Shown: positions 24,242 to 32,892 of the stretch, one piece after another | How the letters are laid out: every line of letters begins with the position of its first letter | Position numbering within the stretch: the first letter of the stretch is position 1 | NCBI GenBank assembly: GCA_020853815.1 | Contig: JADYYE010000091.1 | Coordinates: 1-48,459 of the forward strand | From: Phycisphaerales bacterium | GTDB lineage: Bacteria; Planctomycetota; Phycisphaerae; Phycisphaerales; UBA1924 | Length of the DNA stretch: 48,459 nucleotides | Reading direction: 5' to 3' | Notes under the pieces: generated by a model | Databases searched by the model: none | Told to the model about the DNA's origin: nothing | What the model saw: the letters and a program-made list of their open reading frames with translations, nothing else | Position numbers and translations under genes: made by a program

Positions 24242-24270
24242 AGATAGACCAACTCGCGGGGGTGATCCAA
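24242..24270 (-). promoter_or_regulatory. Promoter-like pair upstream of the module-1 regulator
   Basis: Read on the minus strand: TTGGAT (24270-24265), 17 bp, CTATCT (24247-24242), then 8 bp to the ATG at 24233. This would give a leaderless message, in keeping with the missing ribosome site. Confidence 0.45.
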
Positions 24271-24494
24271 GGTGCTGTTCCCGGCGCGGGGCGGTCTTTT
24301 TCGCGGACTCGGTTTCGCGGCATACGCGGACATGCGAGCGAGGTGCGGGCGTATGAAGGTGTGACTTGATATGCACTGTTTGGTTCGAGAAAAACGATCT
24401 TCGTCCCAACCCTGAAGTGCGGAATCGCTCGCTCGCATCGGCAATGTCGCAAAGAAGAGAACGAAGACTTCCTCCATGCTCATCGCGCGACGAC

Positions 24495-24540
24495 GCGGAA
24501 CCCCGCGGGCCTTGGCCGGCGCAGGCCCGCGGGGTTCCGC
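24495..24540. other. Perfect 17-bp inverted repeat
   Basis: Arms 24495-24511 and 24524-24540 are exact reverse complements (GCGGAACCCCGCGGGCC and its complement) around a 12-nt spacer. It lies in the roughly 400-bp gap between integrase module 2 (ends 24634) and module 1 (starts 24233). No T run follows on either strand. It could be an operator, a replication or nicking site, a transcription block between modules, or an extruding cruciform. The rest of 24234-24633 shows no gene. Confidence 0.7.
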
Positions 24541-24633
24541 CCGATGGTCTGGGTGGATGCAGAGCACACGCGCCAAGCTTGCGGTGAGCGGCGGAGTGGG
24601 AGCCGTGCGTGATGGAGCGATTCGAGCGACCCG

Positions 24634-25773
24634 CTACCGGCCGTTCCTGTGGCGCGAGTCGGCCAGGGCCATCATCGCCGACTCCGACTCGTCATCGTGC
24701 AGGTGGTAGTAGAGATCGAGGATGTCCGAAGAGGAGTGGCCGAGCCAGGCGAGGGCCTTGCGGTACGCCACCGAGTGGTTGGCGCACATCGAGGCGAAAT
24801 GGTGGCGGAAGGAGTGCAGCTTGAACGACGCGCCGAATCCACATCCCCTGCAGAGCCGCTTGAGCGTATCGAGCAGGCGTCGCTCCGTGACTCCCGGCAG
24901 GACCAGCTCGCCGCTTCGGGGCAGCGCCTCGATCATCGGGCGGATGCGAGGGTGGATGGGCACGAAGCGCTCGTCCTTGTCCTTGGTCCCGCCGTTCGAC
25001 CCGCCCCGGCGGATGTGGAACATGCCCAGCGATCCGCGATCCAGCCGTACATCCTGCCAGAGGAGCTGTTCGAGTTCCCCGATCCGCATCCCGGAGTAAG
25101 CGAGGATCGCGATCGCGGCCTTGCTCGTTCCCTCGGCCTTCTCGATCAGCGATTCGACCTGCGTGGTGGTGAAGCATGGTTGCGGCCGGGCCTTCGCGGT
25201 CGGCAAGGGCACGCCCACCAACAGGTACGTCGACGTGATCTGCTGCTGCCACGCCCATTTGCACAACTGCTTGGCGAGCGTCAGCGTCGCGTAGACGGAC
25301 TTGGGGGCGTAGGCCACGCCCTGCTTGTGCTTCCGGCCGATCAGCCACTCCCGGTATCGGTAGAACATCTCGGCGTTGAACTGAGCGAGCGTGCGAACGC
25401 GCGCCGCGGCCGCGAAGCGGCGGAGCTTGTCGAGGTCGGCCTTGTACTTGCTGAGCGACTTTGGAGCCAGTCCCTTGGCCCGGCAGAAGGCTTCGTAGCG
25501 GTCGATCAGCGGGAGGAGCTCCACGAGCTCGGCCCGCGGCCTGGCCTGCCCGCCATCGAGCCGTTGCTGGATCTCGATGGCCTTGCGCCGCGCCTCGCGC
25601 TTGTTGGTCGTCCCGAGCGCGTCCTGACGCCATGTGCCGTCTGCATCCTTGTACACCGCCGTGTAGGTGCTCACCGAGAGCTCGGCTCGCACGCCGCCCT
25701 CGGTCCGGAAGTAGACCCGGCGGCCGATGGTCACGCTCGTGCCGTCGACTCGTTCTGCATCAAGAATCCGCAT
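24634..25773 (-). CDS. Tyrosine recombinase (integrase 2)
   Basis: 379 residues from the ATG at 25773, where the protein begins MRILDAERVDGTSVTIGR; the frame is open further upstream but without conserved sequence. The catalytic residues are in place: R230 (YSGMRIGEL), the HSFRHHFAS box with R323, LGHSSSDI and the nucleophile in LDLYYHLHDDES (Tyr355 or Tyr356). The N-terminal 70 residues form an arm-binding domain and residues about 90-190 the core-binding domain. It follows a helix-turn-helix gene (25874-26179), a membrane protein and a VirD4-like ATPase on the same strand, so it probably moves an integrative element. A dead relative of its 3' end lies near 34032-34185. Confidence 0.9.
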   Translation of the reverse strand: MRILDAERVDGTSVTIGRRVYFRTEGGVRAELSVSTYTAVYKDADGTWRQDALGTTNKREARRKAIEIQQRLDGGQARPRAELVELLPLIDRYEAFCRAKGLAPKSLSKYKADLDKLRRFAAAARVRTLAQFNAEMFYRYREWLIGRKHKQGVAYAPKSVYATLTLAKQLCKWAWQQQITSTYLLVGVPLPTAKARPQPCFTTTQVESLIEKAEGTSKAAIAILAYSGMRIGELEQLLWQDVRLDRGSLGMFHIRRGGSNGGTKDKDERFVPIHPRIRPMIEALPRSGELVLPGVTERRLLDTLKRLCRGCGFGASFKLHSFRHHFASMCANHSVAYRKALAWLGHSSSDILDLYYHLHDDESESAMMALADSRHRNGR

Positions 25774-25873
25774 GGATGGACCGCTACACCGCGGCATCGC
25801 TCCCCGGAAGGGCTTGTCGCCAAGGTGGGAGCCAGGATGGAACCGTGAAAAGAAGCCGCAAGGCAACAGAATC

Positions 25874-26179
25874 TCACCGCCCAAAGAAGACCTGGATGAC
25901 CCGGTCGCGCCAGAACCGCAGCGGCTTGCCACGCTTGACGGCCCCGCGGTATCGCCCCTCGCTCACGCCCTTGTACACCGTGTGGACCGAGAGCTGCAGC
26001 AACTCGGCCACCTGATGCACCGTGAGGATCGGCGGATACCTCGACCCGTCGATCGCGGCGAGGATTTCATCAGCGCTCGGCGCCGCCGCGAGGCGAGACG
26101 CTTGCCGTTGGGTTTGCGACGCCGCCGACGATTCGGAGGGCGCGGAATCGGCCTCGCCGTGCGTGTTCAGGAACATCAT
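25874..26179 (-). CDS. Excisionase-like helix-turn-helix protein of integrase module 2
   Basis: 101 residues. The first 45 are polar and probably disordered; the end is a MerR/excisionase-type helix-turn-helix (ILTVHQVAELLQLSVHTVYKGV, then YRGAVKRGKPLRFWRDRV). It stands 100 bp upstream of integrase 2 on the same strand, the usual place for an excisionase or directionality factor. An in-frame Met at residue 2 gives a second possible start one codon later. No obvious ribosome site was seen. Confidence 0.72.
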   Translation of the reverse strand: MMFLNTHGEADSAPSESSAASQTQRQASRLAAAPSADEILAAIDGSRYPPILTVHQVAELLQLSVHTVYKGVSEGRYRGAVKRGKPLRFWRDRVIQVFFGR

Positions 26180-26220
26180 GCCATGCCTTCGCAGGAGAAT
26201 GAGCCGCGTGTCGTACCGCC

Positions 26221-27252
26221 TCAGGATGTCGGCGACCCTGGAAACGGGGAGCGATCCCCTTGGGGGAACACATCAAACGCGGAGTACAGCAGGCCGGTGA
26301 AGGCCGGATTGGGCAGCGCCACGCCGGGCGGAGGGCCATCGTCATCGGCCGGCGGCTCGGTCAGCACCGCGCTGGCGATCGGCACCGTGAAGGCGCGGGA
26401 GAGCTGCGTCGAAGGCCGACCGGCGCGGAGCTGCTTCATCGCCTCGCCCTCCAGCCGGCCGTCCATCTCGTCATAGACACGCTCCCGCCAGCTCGCCTCG
26501 ATGATGCTCGCCTTGAGGAACATCGCCACAGCCACGATCATGAGGTAGATTCCAAAGGGCGCCGAGCCGTGGCGGAAGAAGAGCACGCCCGCGAGCAAGA
26601 GCAACACCGGCTCCAGCAGCGAGACCACGAGCCACGTGACCGGGCCGTAGGGGAACTCGCCCGCTCCGATCTGCAGCAGGTGGCACCGCAGGCTCTCGGC
26701 CCAGCCACGCAGCAGCCGCATCGGCAGCCGTTGGCTCCGCGCGATCCCGTCGAGCAGGCGCGACGCGGCGTCCAGCGGCAGCCACCAGCGCGCCAACGGC
26801 GGAAACACCAGCCACGGGATGCCGCTGTCGAAGGAGTGTCCCTGCTGCGCGGTGCGGAAGCGGCGCCGGTTCGACCAGTAATGCACGCCGAAGGCAAGCG
26901 CCGAGCAGACGAACAAATGCTCGAAGGGTTGCATCGTCTTCAGGGCGGCCTTGATCGCGATCAGCCGCTCGGCGGGCGGCAGCGCGCGGACTGTTGCCAA
27001 GTCCGGCTTTGAGAGAAAACTCGCCAGCGCCGCGAGCAGCACCACCGCCAGCACGCAGAACGCCGTGTTCATCCACCGCTTGTTCACCCGCCGGTGCAGC
27101 ACGAGCTCCACCGGCAGGGCGATCAGCCACGCCACCATCATCACGATCGCCGTGATCTTCTGGAACGTCTTCCACACGCTCGCCCCCGGCGTCGGCGCGA
27201 GCAGCGACGCGGCGTCCTGGACGATGCGTTCAAAGTTGATTTCGGAACTCAT
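26221..27252 (-). CDS. Multi-pass membrane protein next to the VirD4-like ATPase
   Basis: 343 residues. Likely membrane helices lie at about residues 33-55 (ITAIVMMVAWLIALPVELVL), 63-85 (NTAFCVLAVVLLAALASFL), 107-122 and a pair at about 207-250 (WLVVSLLEPVLLLLAGVLFF; FGIYLMIVAVAMFLKASII). The C-terminal 80 residues are soluble and Pro-rich. I do not recognise the family. It starts 22 bp after the ATPase gene on the same strand, so it is probably the membrane partner of that ATPase in DNA transfer, comparable in place to proteins that anchor coupling proteins. Confidence 0.65.
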   Translation of the reverse strand: MSSEINFERIVQDAASLLAPTPGASVWKTFQKITAIVMMVAWLIALPVELVLHRRVNKRWMNTAFCVLAVVLLAALASFLSKPDLATVRALPPAERLIAIKAALKTMQPFEHLFVCSALAFGVHYWSNRRRFRTAQQGHSFDSGIPWLVFPPLARWWLPLDAASRLLDGIARSQRLPMRLLRGWAESLRCHLLQIGAGEFPYGPVTWLVVSLLEPVLLLLAGVLFFRHGSAPFGIYLMIVAVAMFLKASIIEASWRERVYDEMDGRLEGEAMKQLRAGRPSTQLSRAFTVPIASAVLTEPPADDDGPPPGVALPNPAFTGLLYSAFDVFPQGDRSPFPGSPTS

Positions 27253-27274
27253 GCGATCCTCCTTCTTGGCTCGT

Positions 27275-28786
27275 TCAACCCTGCTGCTGAAAACACACCC
27301 GCACGAACGGCCCGCCCGACGCGTGGAATCGGCGCCCGGGCTTGAGGCAGATCGCGTCCACGAGATTCCCGTTGAGCGGCCCGCCGGTGCGCAGCCGCGT
27401 GAGTTCGCTCGCCAGCACCTGCGGGTGCAGATGCTCGCTGAGACTGACGCTCGGGCCGCGATGCTGTGCCGCGCCGTCCGAGGAAATGCTCACGGATTCC
27501 ATGCTCCGCCACGCGTCGGCGATCCGCCGCTGGACCCACTCGGCGGTGTGCCCGCTGGTGCAGTGGTAGACGTGCGTGCTCAGCGCGTTCGCCAGCGAGT
27601 TGGCGTGCGGCTCGCTCCCCAGCGCCACGACAAGGTTGTCGATGCTCTGCGTCAGGCTCATGCCGACGATGCGGTTGCTCCGGCAGACCTGCTGAAACTC
27701 CGCGTCGTGGCGGCTGACATAGGTCTGGCACTCGTCGCAGAAGTGCAGGATGGGGCGCGTGGCATCCCCCCGCAGCGGCCGCCGAGCGAAGTAGTCCTTG
27801 ACAATCCGCTTGAACGTCATCGTGACCAATCGGCCCACCGCGCCGTACACGCTCACCGGGCAGTCGATGATCCAGACCGCGCCGTGTTCGAGCTCGTCCG
27901 GCACGAAATCGCACCCGGCGGGCGAGTCCAGTAGCGTCCGCACGGGCTCGCGGGTCAGCTGGAAGAGGGCCGCGTCGATGGTCGCGAAGATGTCGCCGCG
28001 GGTGCGTTCGTTGAACTCCGGCAGACTGCGGATGAAGAAGCTCGTGAACTCCTCGCAGAGCTCATGATCCTCGTGGGTGCTCGCCCGCTCGTTGGCCGCG
28101 GCAAGGACGGCGCGGCAATACCCATCACGCCACGACTCGAACTCCAGCTCCTCCGATGACTTCGCCGTGGACTCCAGCATGCGTTTGATCGCCCGGAACG
28201 AGCACGGCTCGGCGGCAAGCCGGAGCGCATCGAGCACATGGCAAAGGAGGCTCGTTCCGCTGGAGTTAAAGAACTCCGAGTTCTCCGAGGGCGTCAGGCT
28301 CGGCTTGCCCTCCTTGAACAGCTCGAACAGCATCGTCGCCAGCTTCAGCGTGTTCCCGCCGCCGGGCGTCCGCCGCTCGAGCTCGTACCGCATCAGGTTG
28401 AACCGCGTTCGGCCGTCGGGGCGAATCACACGCACCGGCCCGCGGACCTGCGCGATCCGGCACAGCCTCAGCCAGAACTCACAGTCGTCCGGCTTGGTGC
28501 AGTACGCCACCACGCCCCAGCGCCCCCGCAGCGCGGCCATCGGAACGATCGTGCCCGTCGTGCTCGACTTGCCCGACCCCGGATTGCCGAGCACGAAGAC
28601 GCCCTCGCACAGATCACGCAGCGTCAGCACATCGCGCTCCGTGAGCCGCATCACCGGCTGATCCAGCGGCCAGCATGGCCGCGAGGAAACAGCAGCGGGC
28701 AGGGCACGCCCGGCCCTTCGGCCAAAGCCCACCGCTCCAAGCATCTTGTGCCACATACCGCGCATGGGATGTCCAGTCTTCATCAT
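27275..28786 (-). CDS. VirD4/TraD-like type IV coupling ATPase
   Basis: 503 residues. Walker A is GNPGSGKSS (K73) and Walker B ILHFCDECQTY (Asp351-Glu352). In between are features of DNA-pumping ATPases of the TraG/TraD group: the VVAYCTKPDD strand after Walker A and a conserved SLTQSIDNL stretch after Walker B. There is no clear N-terminal membrane helix, so membrane attachment may depend on the next gene's product. Met2 and Met8 are alternative starts. No relaxase or mating-pore genes occur in the window, so the element would be mobilisable rather than self-transmissible, or uses another transfer route. Confidence 0.8.
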   Translation of the reverse strand: MMKTGHPMRGMWHKMLGAVGFGRRAGRALPAAVSSRPCWPLDQPVMRLTERDVLTLRDLCEGVFVLGNPGSGKSSTTGTIVPMAALRGRWGVVAYCTKPDDCEFWLRLCRIAQVRGPVRVIRPDGRTRFNLMRYELERRTPGGGNTLKLATMLFELFKEGKPSLTPSENSEFFNSSGTSLLCHVLDALRLAAEPCSFRAIKRMLESTAKSSEELEFESWRDGYCRAVLAAANERASTHEDHELCEEFTSFFIRSLPEFNERTRGDIFATIDAALFQLTREPVRTLLDSPAGCDFVPDELEHGAVWIIDCPVSVYGAVGRLVTMTFKRIVKDYFARRPLRGDATRPILHFCDECQTYVSRHDAEFQQVCRSNRIVGMSLTQSIDNLVVALGSEPHANSLANALSTHVYHCTSGHTAEWVQRRIADAWRSMESVSISSDGAAQHRGPSVSLSEHLHPQVLASELTRLRTGGPLNGNLVDAICLKPGRRFHASGGPFVRVCFQQQG

Positions 28787-28874
28787 CGAGCACGCCAGCA
28801 GATATCACGCCCCCCCGAACGCCGATACAGCGCGGGAGACTCCATGAGCAACGAACCCGGTTGATCGGCCGAAG

Positions 28875-29420
28875 CTATGAGCGGTGGCACGACTCGGGTT
28901 CAAACCGGTGCCGCAGGCGTTCCCTTAGCCTGACGTATGCGCGTTGGACGCGGGGGTGTGGAACCTGAAGTCGCTTGGCCGTTCCTCGCACGGAGAGCGC
29001 CTCGCCGCAGAGGAGCGCCACGAGCTGCTGCTCCGGCGGCGTCAACAGGCCGTGCGATAGCCCGACGATCTCCCGGTTTGCCGCCTCCTCCCCCGGATCG
29101 ACCGCGTGCTCACTTGTCTTTGCCAGGAGTTGCGACCCCAATGCCCAGCGCGCGTCCGATCTGTAGACATCCGAATTTGCATTGCTCAAGCATCGCCACA
29201 GATACGGCACGGGCGCCGACCGCACCCTTCCTTCATCCCACGCCTGGATGAACTCAAGAGATTTCTCGGCGATGACGCCCTGATCGAGCCGACTCAGGCC
29301 CCTCTCGCGTGCCAGCCGCTCGCCCAGTTCCACCAGCACAAGCACCAGAAGCTCCCTCGTCCTTCGCTCACGGAATTCAGTGGTTTTCGGGCTCGTCGTC
29401 GGGTTGCTCTGTTCCCTCAT
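28875..29420 (-). CDS. Sigma-70-like regulator, second cassette
   Basis: 181 residues from the ATG at 29420, preceded by GGAGAGGGAAG; Met at 29447 is an alternative. Region-2-like VPYLWRCLSNANSDVYRSDARWALG and region-4-like LLTPPEQQLVALLCGEALSVRGTAKRLQVPHPRVQRAY correspond to the protein at 6890-7384, including the shared EEAANREIV/EQAANREIV stretch before region 4. It is transcribed away from the ECF sigma gene at 29596, with 175 bp between the starts. Function inferred: sigma factor or sigma-derived regulator paired with the divergent sigma/kinase genes. Confidence 0.7.
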   Translation of the reverse strand: MREQSNPTTSPKTTEFRERRTRELLVLVLVELGERLARERGLSRLDQGVIAEKSLEFIQAWDEGRVRSAPVPYLWRCLSNANSDVYRSDARWALGSQLLAKTSEHAVDPGEEAANREIVGLSHGLLTPPEQQLVALLCGEALSVRGTAKRLQVPHPRVQRAYVRLRERLRHRFEPESCHRS

Positions 29421-29595
29421 CTTCCCTCTCCAGTCTACATGGGACATCATCCGGCCCCAATGCGCCTGCCGGCGCCGAGGACACGGGCACGATCTCCACG
29501 ACCTCGTCATCAATAGATACCGGAGCGGCGCGGCTGCTCGGGCGAAACGCGAAACTTTTCTTCCGCGCCTCACGTACCAGATGCAGGGGATACCG

Positions 29596-30162
29596 ATGAC
29601 CAGGCACTCGCCAAGTCCGAAGCCACTCGAAACGCGTTCGGTCGACGACCTCTTTGTGCAGTGCTACGACACGCTGCGAGCCCACGGCCGCCTGGCCCTC
29701 GCGATCTATCGTGGCCATAGCATCCAAGGCACCGAGCTCGTGCATGAAATCTTCGCGAAGCTGCGAGGCCGCAGTTTCTCCGACGAGCGCCACTTTTGCG
29801 CTTTGGCGTTCCGGGCGATGAAGCAGCACCTGGTGAACCGTCTGGAGCGCAAAAGGGCGAAGAAACGCGGCGGCGATTGGGCACGCACGGACCTTCCCGT
29901 GGACGCTCTCCTGGACGATCTCGCCGATCCGGCGCTCGCCGAAGGAGAGGCCCAGTTGTCGGAGAGCATCGAATGGCTCTGCCAATTCGATTCCATCGGC
30001 GGAGAGGTGCTGATCCTGCGCACGTTCGGCTTGTCGAAAGCGGAAATCGCGACGGCGCTTAGTCTACCGCCAGAGCGAGTCGACACTCTCCTGACAAACA
30101 GCTTGGCCGCTGTCAAAGCACGAATGCAGGAAGAAAAATGCAGGAAGAAATATGATGCGTGA
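29596..30162 (+). CDS. ECF-type RNA polymerase sigma factor, second cassette
   Basis: 188 residues from the ATG at 29596 with AGGGGAT upstream at about 29585; Met at 29581 is possible. Region 2 reads VHEIFAKLRG...HFCALAFRAMKQHLVNRLERKRAKKRG in parts, and region 4 ends with the helix-turn-helix GLSKAEIATALSLPPERVDTLLT. It is of the same planctomycete group as the gene at 7521. Its last 11 bp overlap the kinase gene. The final codons contain a 14-bp-period direct repeat (ATGCAGGAAGAAA at 30124 and 30138) that also carries the kinase ribosome site. Confidence 0.83.
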   Translation: MTRHSPSPKPLETRSVDDLFVQCYDTLRAHGRLALAIYRGHSIQGTELVHEIFAKLRGRSFSDERHFCALAFRAMKQHLVNRLERKRAKKRGGDWARTDLPVDALLDDLADPALAEGEAQLSESIEWLCQFDSIGGEVLILRTFGLSKAEIATALSLPPERVDTLLTNSLAAVKARMQEEKCRKKYDA

Positions 30163-32854
30163 TCCCTCTCAAACCGCGCATCTGATCATCCAGAACGCCC
30201 CAGCATCTTGCGGCGAGCAGGAGCTCCACGCCATCGCCAGGGAGCAGCTGCGGGGCGAGCCCGTTGACTTTGTGGACGCCGTATGCGCGGCGATTTCCAA
30301 GTTTCTGGCGGCTCGACCCGGGGTGCGTGGGCTCGCGGACGACGAGCATGGGTATTCGCGGTTGCGGCCGGATGCTCTGGTTGCGGGCCGATATCGGCTC
30401 GTGAAGCGCATCGCCCAGGGCGGCAACGGAATCGTTTGGCAAGCCGACGACACGACCAAGCAGATCAAAGTCGTCCTGAAGTTCATGAAAGCGGAATCTC
30501 CGCGAGATGTTGATCCCGAGCGGCTCAAGAGGCTCAAACACGAGTATGCCGCGCTGTCCACGCTGAAAGAAAAGGGTATTGTCACCTGCTTTGCTTGCGA
30601 GCTCGATCCCGGCGGACCGTTCCCACCATTCCTGGTGCTTGAGCGTGTCGAGGGCGCCACACTGCGCGAGTATTCTTACGGACGCGATTGGACGATACGC
30701 GAACGAGTGGTCCTGATGCTTGCCGTGTGCGATACACTTGAAAGGGCGCATAGCGCCGGCGTCGTCCATCGTGATCTCACGCCGGCCAACATCATGGTGA
30801 CGCCCGACGGGTCGCCCAAGATTCTTGACTTCGGGCTTGCGATGCTCGATCGGGCGAAGTTCCCCGAGAAGGAATCAAGCACCACAAGCGATCTTTCAGG
30901 CGGGACATGGAACTATGCAAGCCCGGAGCAAGCCCATTCACTCACCAAAGCCAGCCTCGCGTCAGACGTGTACTCGCTAGGGGTAATCGCCTACGAACTT
31001 CTGAAACGTGAGCGTCCATACGGCCCTGAGAATCTCACCCAAGAATTTGTGCGTTCCAACGAGCAACCCGCACTGCGGCTGGACGCGGGATCGCTCGCGG
31101 TTGACAAGAAGATCGGACAACTTCTCGCCGAAATCGTCGCAAAGGCGCTCAGACTGAACCCGAAGCGCCGGTACTCGTGGGCAGCGCCCCTCGGCGATGA
31201 TCTGCGAGTGTGGCTGAGTAAGGAGGCGCAGACTCGAGGAATCGATGGCCAACGCACGCGCAAGCGCGCGGCGGAAAGCGTGATTGCAGCGCGAATCCGG
31301 CGGTACGTCAAGGTTGCCGGCGTACTCGGCGCGCTCATCACCGGCACGCTGGCCTGGGTATGGTTCACGAACGAAATGGAGCGGCGTCTCGCCATCAGCC
31401 GTGAGCGGGCCGCTCTTGGTATCACCACCAAGATGATCGAATCGGCGGACCCATTCGAGGGCTCGGCCATGTCGCCGCAACAGGCGCGAGTGATGCTGGA
31501 CAATGGCAGCCGCGATCTTCTCGAGTACGGCGACGTGCTTGGCGACGCCTATTTCCAACTGAAGTGCTCCGTTGCCGCCGCATTCGCCTCGCTCGGGGAC
31601 TCGGAGACGGCCGCCAAGCACTTCGAGGACTGCATCGCCGAGATCAGACGCCAGAACAAGCAACTCGAACTCTCCGGCATACTCGCCGTCGCGCTGCTCG
31701 GACAGGGCAAAGCCCTTCAGGAGTCCGATCGAACCCGCGCACCAACCGTGCTCCAGGAAGCGGTCACCCTTGCCGACTCGACGCAGAACACCGAGGTCGC
31801 ATACGCGGCCAGAGTCGCGCTTCTGCACTCGTGCCTCGACGACAATTACCAAGAGGCTTCGAAGGCATTGATCGAACAGCTAGAGCAACTCGCACAACGG
31901 AGGCAACCGGCCGCGGGCGATTCAATTGCGTCGCTACGGGCGACTTTCGCGCACGAGATGGCCCTTGCTCGGTTTGGTGCCGTCTTTCCCTCCGAGAAAC
32001 TCACTCCGGAAGATATCGAGAAAAGTTACTCGGGGGCGATTGCACGCGCGGAGAAGCAGCTGGGCGAGGACGACTTCGAGATCGTCCTGGCCAAGCACAA
32101 CCGATTGGTGCATCGCGTCGAAGCGGCCGTCAACTCACGGGATCCGGCAGACCCGCTGATCAGCGAGGCGCTGGACTCCTACCGCCGCATACAAAGTGCG
32201 TGCGGATTGGACAGCGATACGACCGCTCACGCATGCGGCGCCTTGTCCCAAATCATCCTGCTTGATCCCAAGCGGAAGACGGAAGCCACAAAGCTCTTGG
32301 ACGAAGTCATCGAAGCGAGAAGAAAAGCGAAGAAGACACAGAGCCTGGTCTCTGCGGAGCTCCTTGGGCATCGCGGCGTAGCCCATATGGAAAACGGCCT
32401 ACGTGGTGATGCCAAAACGGACTTTGCGGAATCGAGGGGCATCCGCAGGACTCTGCGCGGAGAGGACTCTCCGGAGTTTTGGGCATCCAACACCAACGTC
32501 GCGGTCATTGACTATCTCGACGGCAAGCCGTGCGAAGCGACAAAAATACTCGAGCAGTCGGCCGAGTATTACGAGCGAACGAAAGGGCCAAGAGCGAGCG
32601 CAACGCGGTCCGCATGGAATCTGTTGGCCCATGCGATCTTGGAGTGCCCGGCGTCGGACACCAAAGAAGCGAAACGAGCCGTGGGTCTCTTCGAGAAGCT
32701 GGTGACAAGCAGCGACCCCGACGATCCCGACAACCAAGCACTCGATGCCCTCATGGCGCTCCCGGACGCCTGCAAGAAAGCCGGGCTGATTGAGCAAGCC
32801 AACACTTGGCAGATCGCTCTTGACAAGTACAAAAAAAAGGAATCTCTTCGGTAG
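30152..32854 (+). CDS. Membrane Ser/Thr protein kinase with TPR-like tail, second cassette
   Basis: 900 residues from the ATG at 30152 (a second ATG follows at 30155), overlapping the sigma gene by 11 bp. The Gly-rich loop is AQGGNGIV (88-95), the catalytic loop HRDLTPAN (H206-N213) with Thr210 where Ser/Thr kinases have Lys, and DFG is intact (D226-G228). One membrane helix lies at about 388-405 (VAGVLGALITGTLAWVWF), followed by TPR-like repeats to the end (GDAYFQLKCSVAAAFASLGDSETAAKHFEDC in parts). Same architecture as the kinase at 8051-11071, but clearly diverged. Probably membrane signalling that acts on the coupled sigma factor; the Lys-to-Thr change may lower activity or reflect another reaction mode. 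Confidence 0.88.
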   Translation: MMRDPSQTAHLIIQNAPASCGEQELHAIAREQLRGEPVDFVDAVCAAISKFLAARPGVRGLADDEHGYSRLRPDALVAGRYRLVKRIAQGGNGIVWQADDTTKQIKVVLKFMKAESPRDVDPERLKRLKHEYAALSTLKEKGIVTCFACELDPGGPFPPFLVLERVEGATLREYSYGRDWTIRERVVLMLAVCDTLERAHSAGVVHRDLTPANIMVTPDGSPKILDFGLAMLDRAKFPEKESSTTSDLSGGTWNYASPEQAHSLTKASLASDVYSLGVIAYELLKRERPYGPENLTQEFVRSNEQPALRLDAGSLAVDKKIGQLLAEIVAKALRLNPKRRYSWAAPLGDDLRVWLSKEAQTRGIDGQRTRKRAAESVIAARIRRYVKVAGVLGALITGTLAWVWFTNEMERRLAISRERAALGITTKMIESADPFEGSAMSPQQARVMLDNGSRDLLEYGDVLGDAYFQLKCSVAAAFASLGDSETAAKHFEDCIAEIRRQNKQLELSGILAVALLGQGKALQESDRTRAPTVLQEAVTLADSTQNTEVAYAARVALLHSCLDDNYQEASKALIEQLEQLAQRRQPAAGDSIASLRATFAHEMALARFGAVFPSEKLTPEDIEKSYSGAIARAEKQLGEDDFEIVLAKHNRLVHRVEAAVNSRDPADPLISEALDSYRRIQSACGLDSDTTAHACGALSQIILLDPKRKTEATKLLDEVIEARRKAKKTQSLVSAELLGHRGVAHMENGLRGDAKTDFAESRGIRRTLRGEDSPEFWASNTNVAVIDYLDGKPCEATKILEQSAEYYERTKGPRASATRSAWNLLAHAILECPASDTKEAKRAVGLFEKLVTSSDPDDPDNQALDALMALPDACKKAGLIEQANTWQIALDKYKKKESLR

Positions 32855-32892
32855 GCACGGGCGTTCTCAACTATTGACATGCTCGACGGAAC

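Noticed and set aside
24649..25848. 399-codon plus-strand open frame opposite integrase 2
   Set aside because: Arg/Gly/Leu-rich composition typical of antisense frames in high-GC DNA; integrase 2 on the other strand has all catalytic residues.
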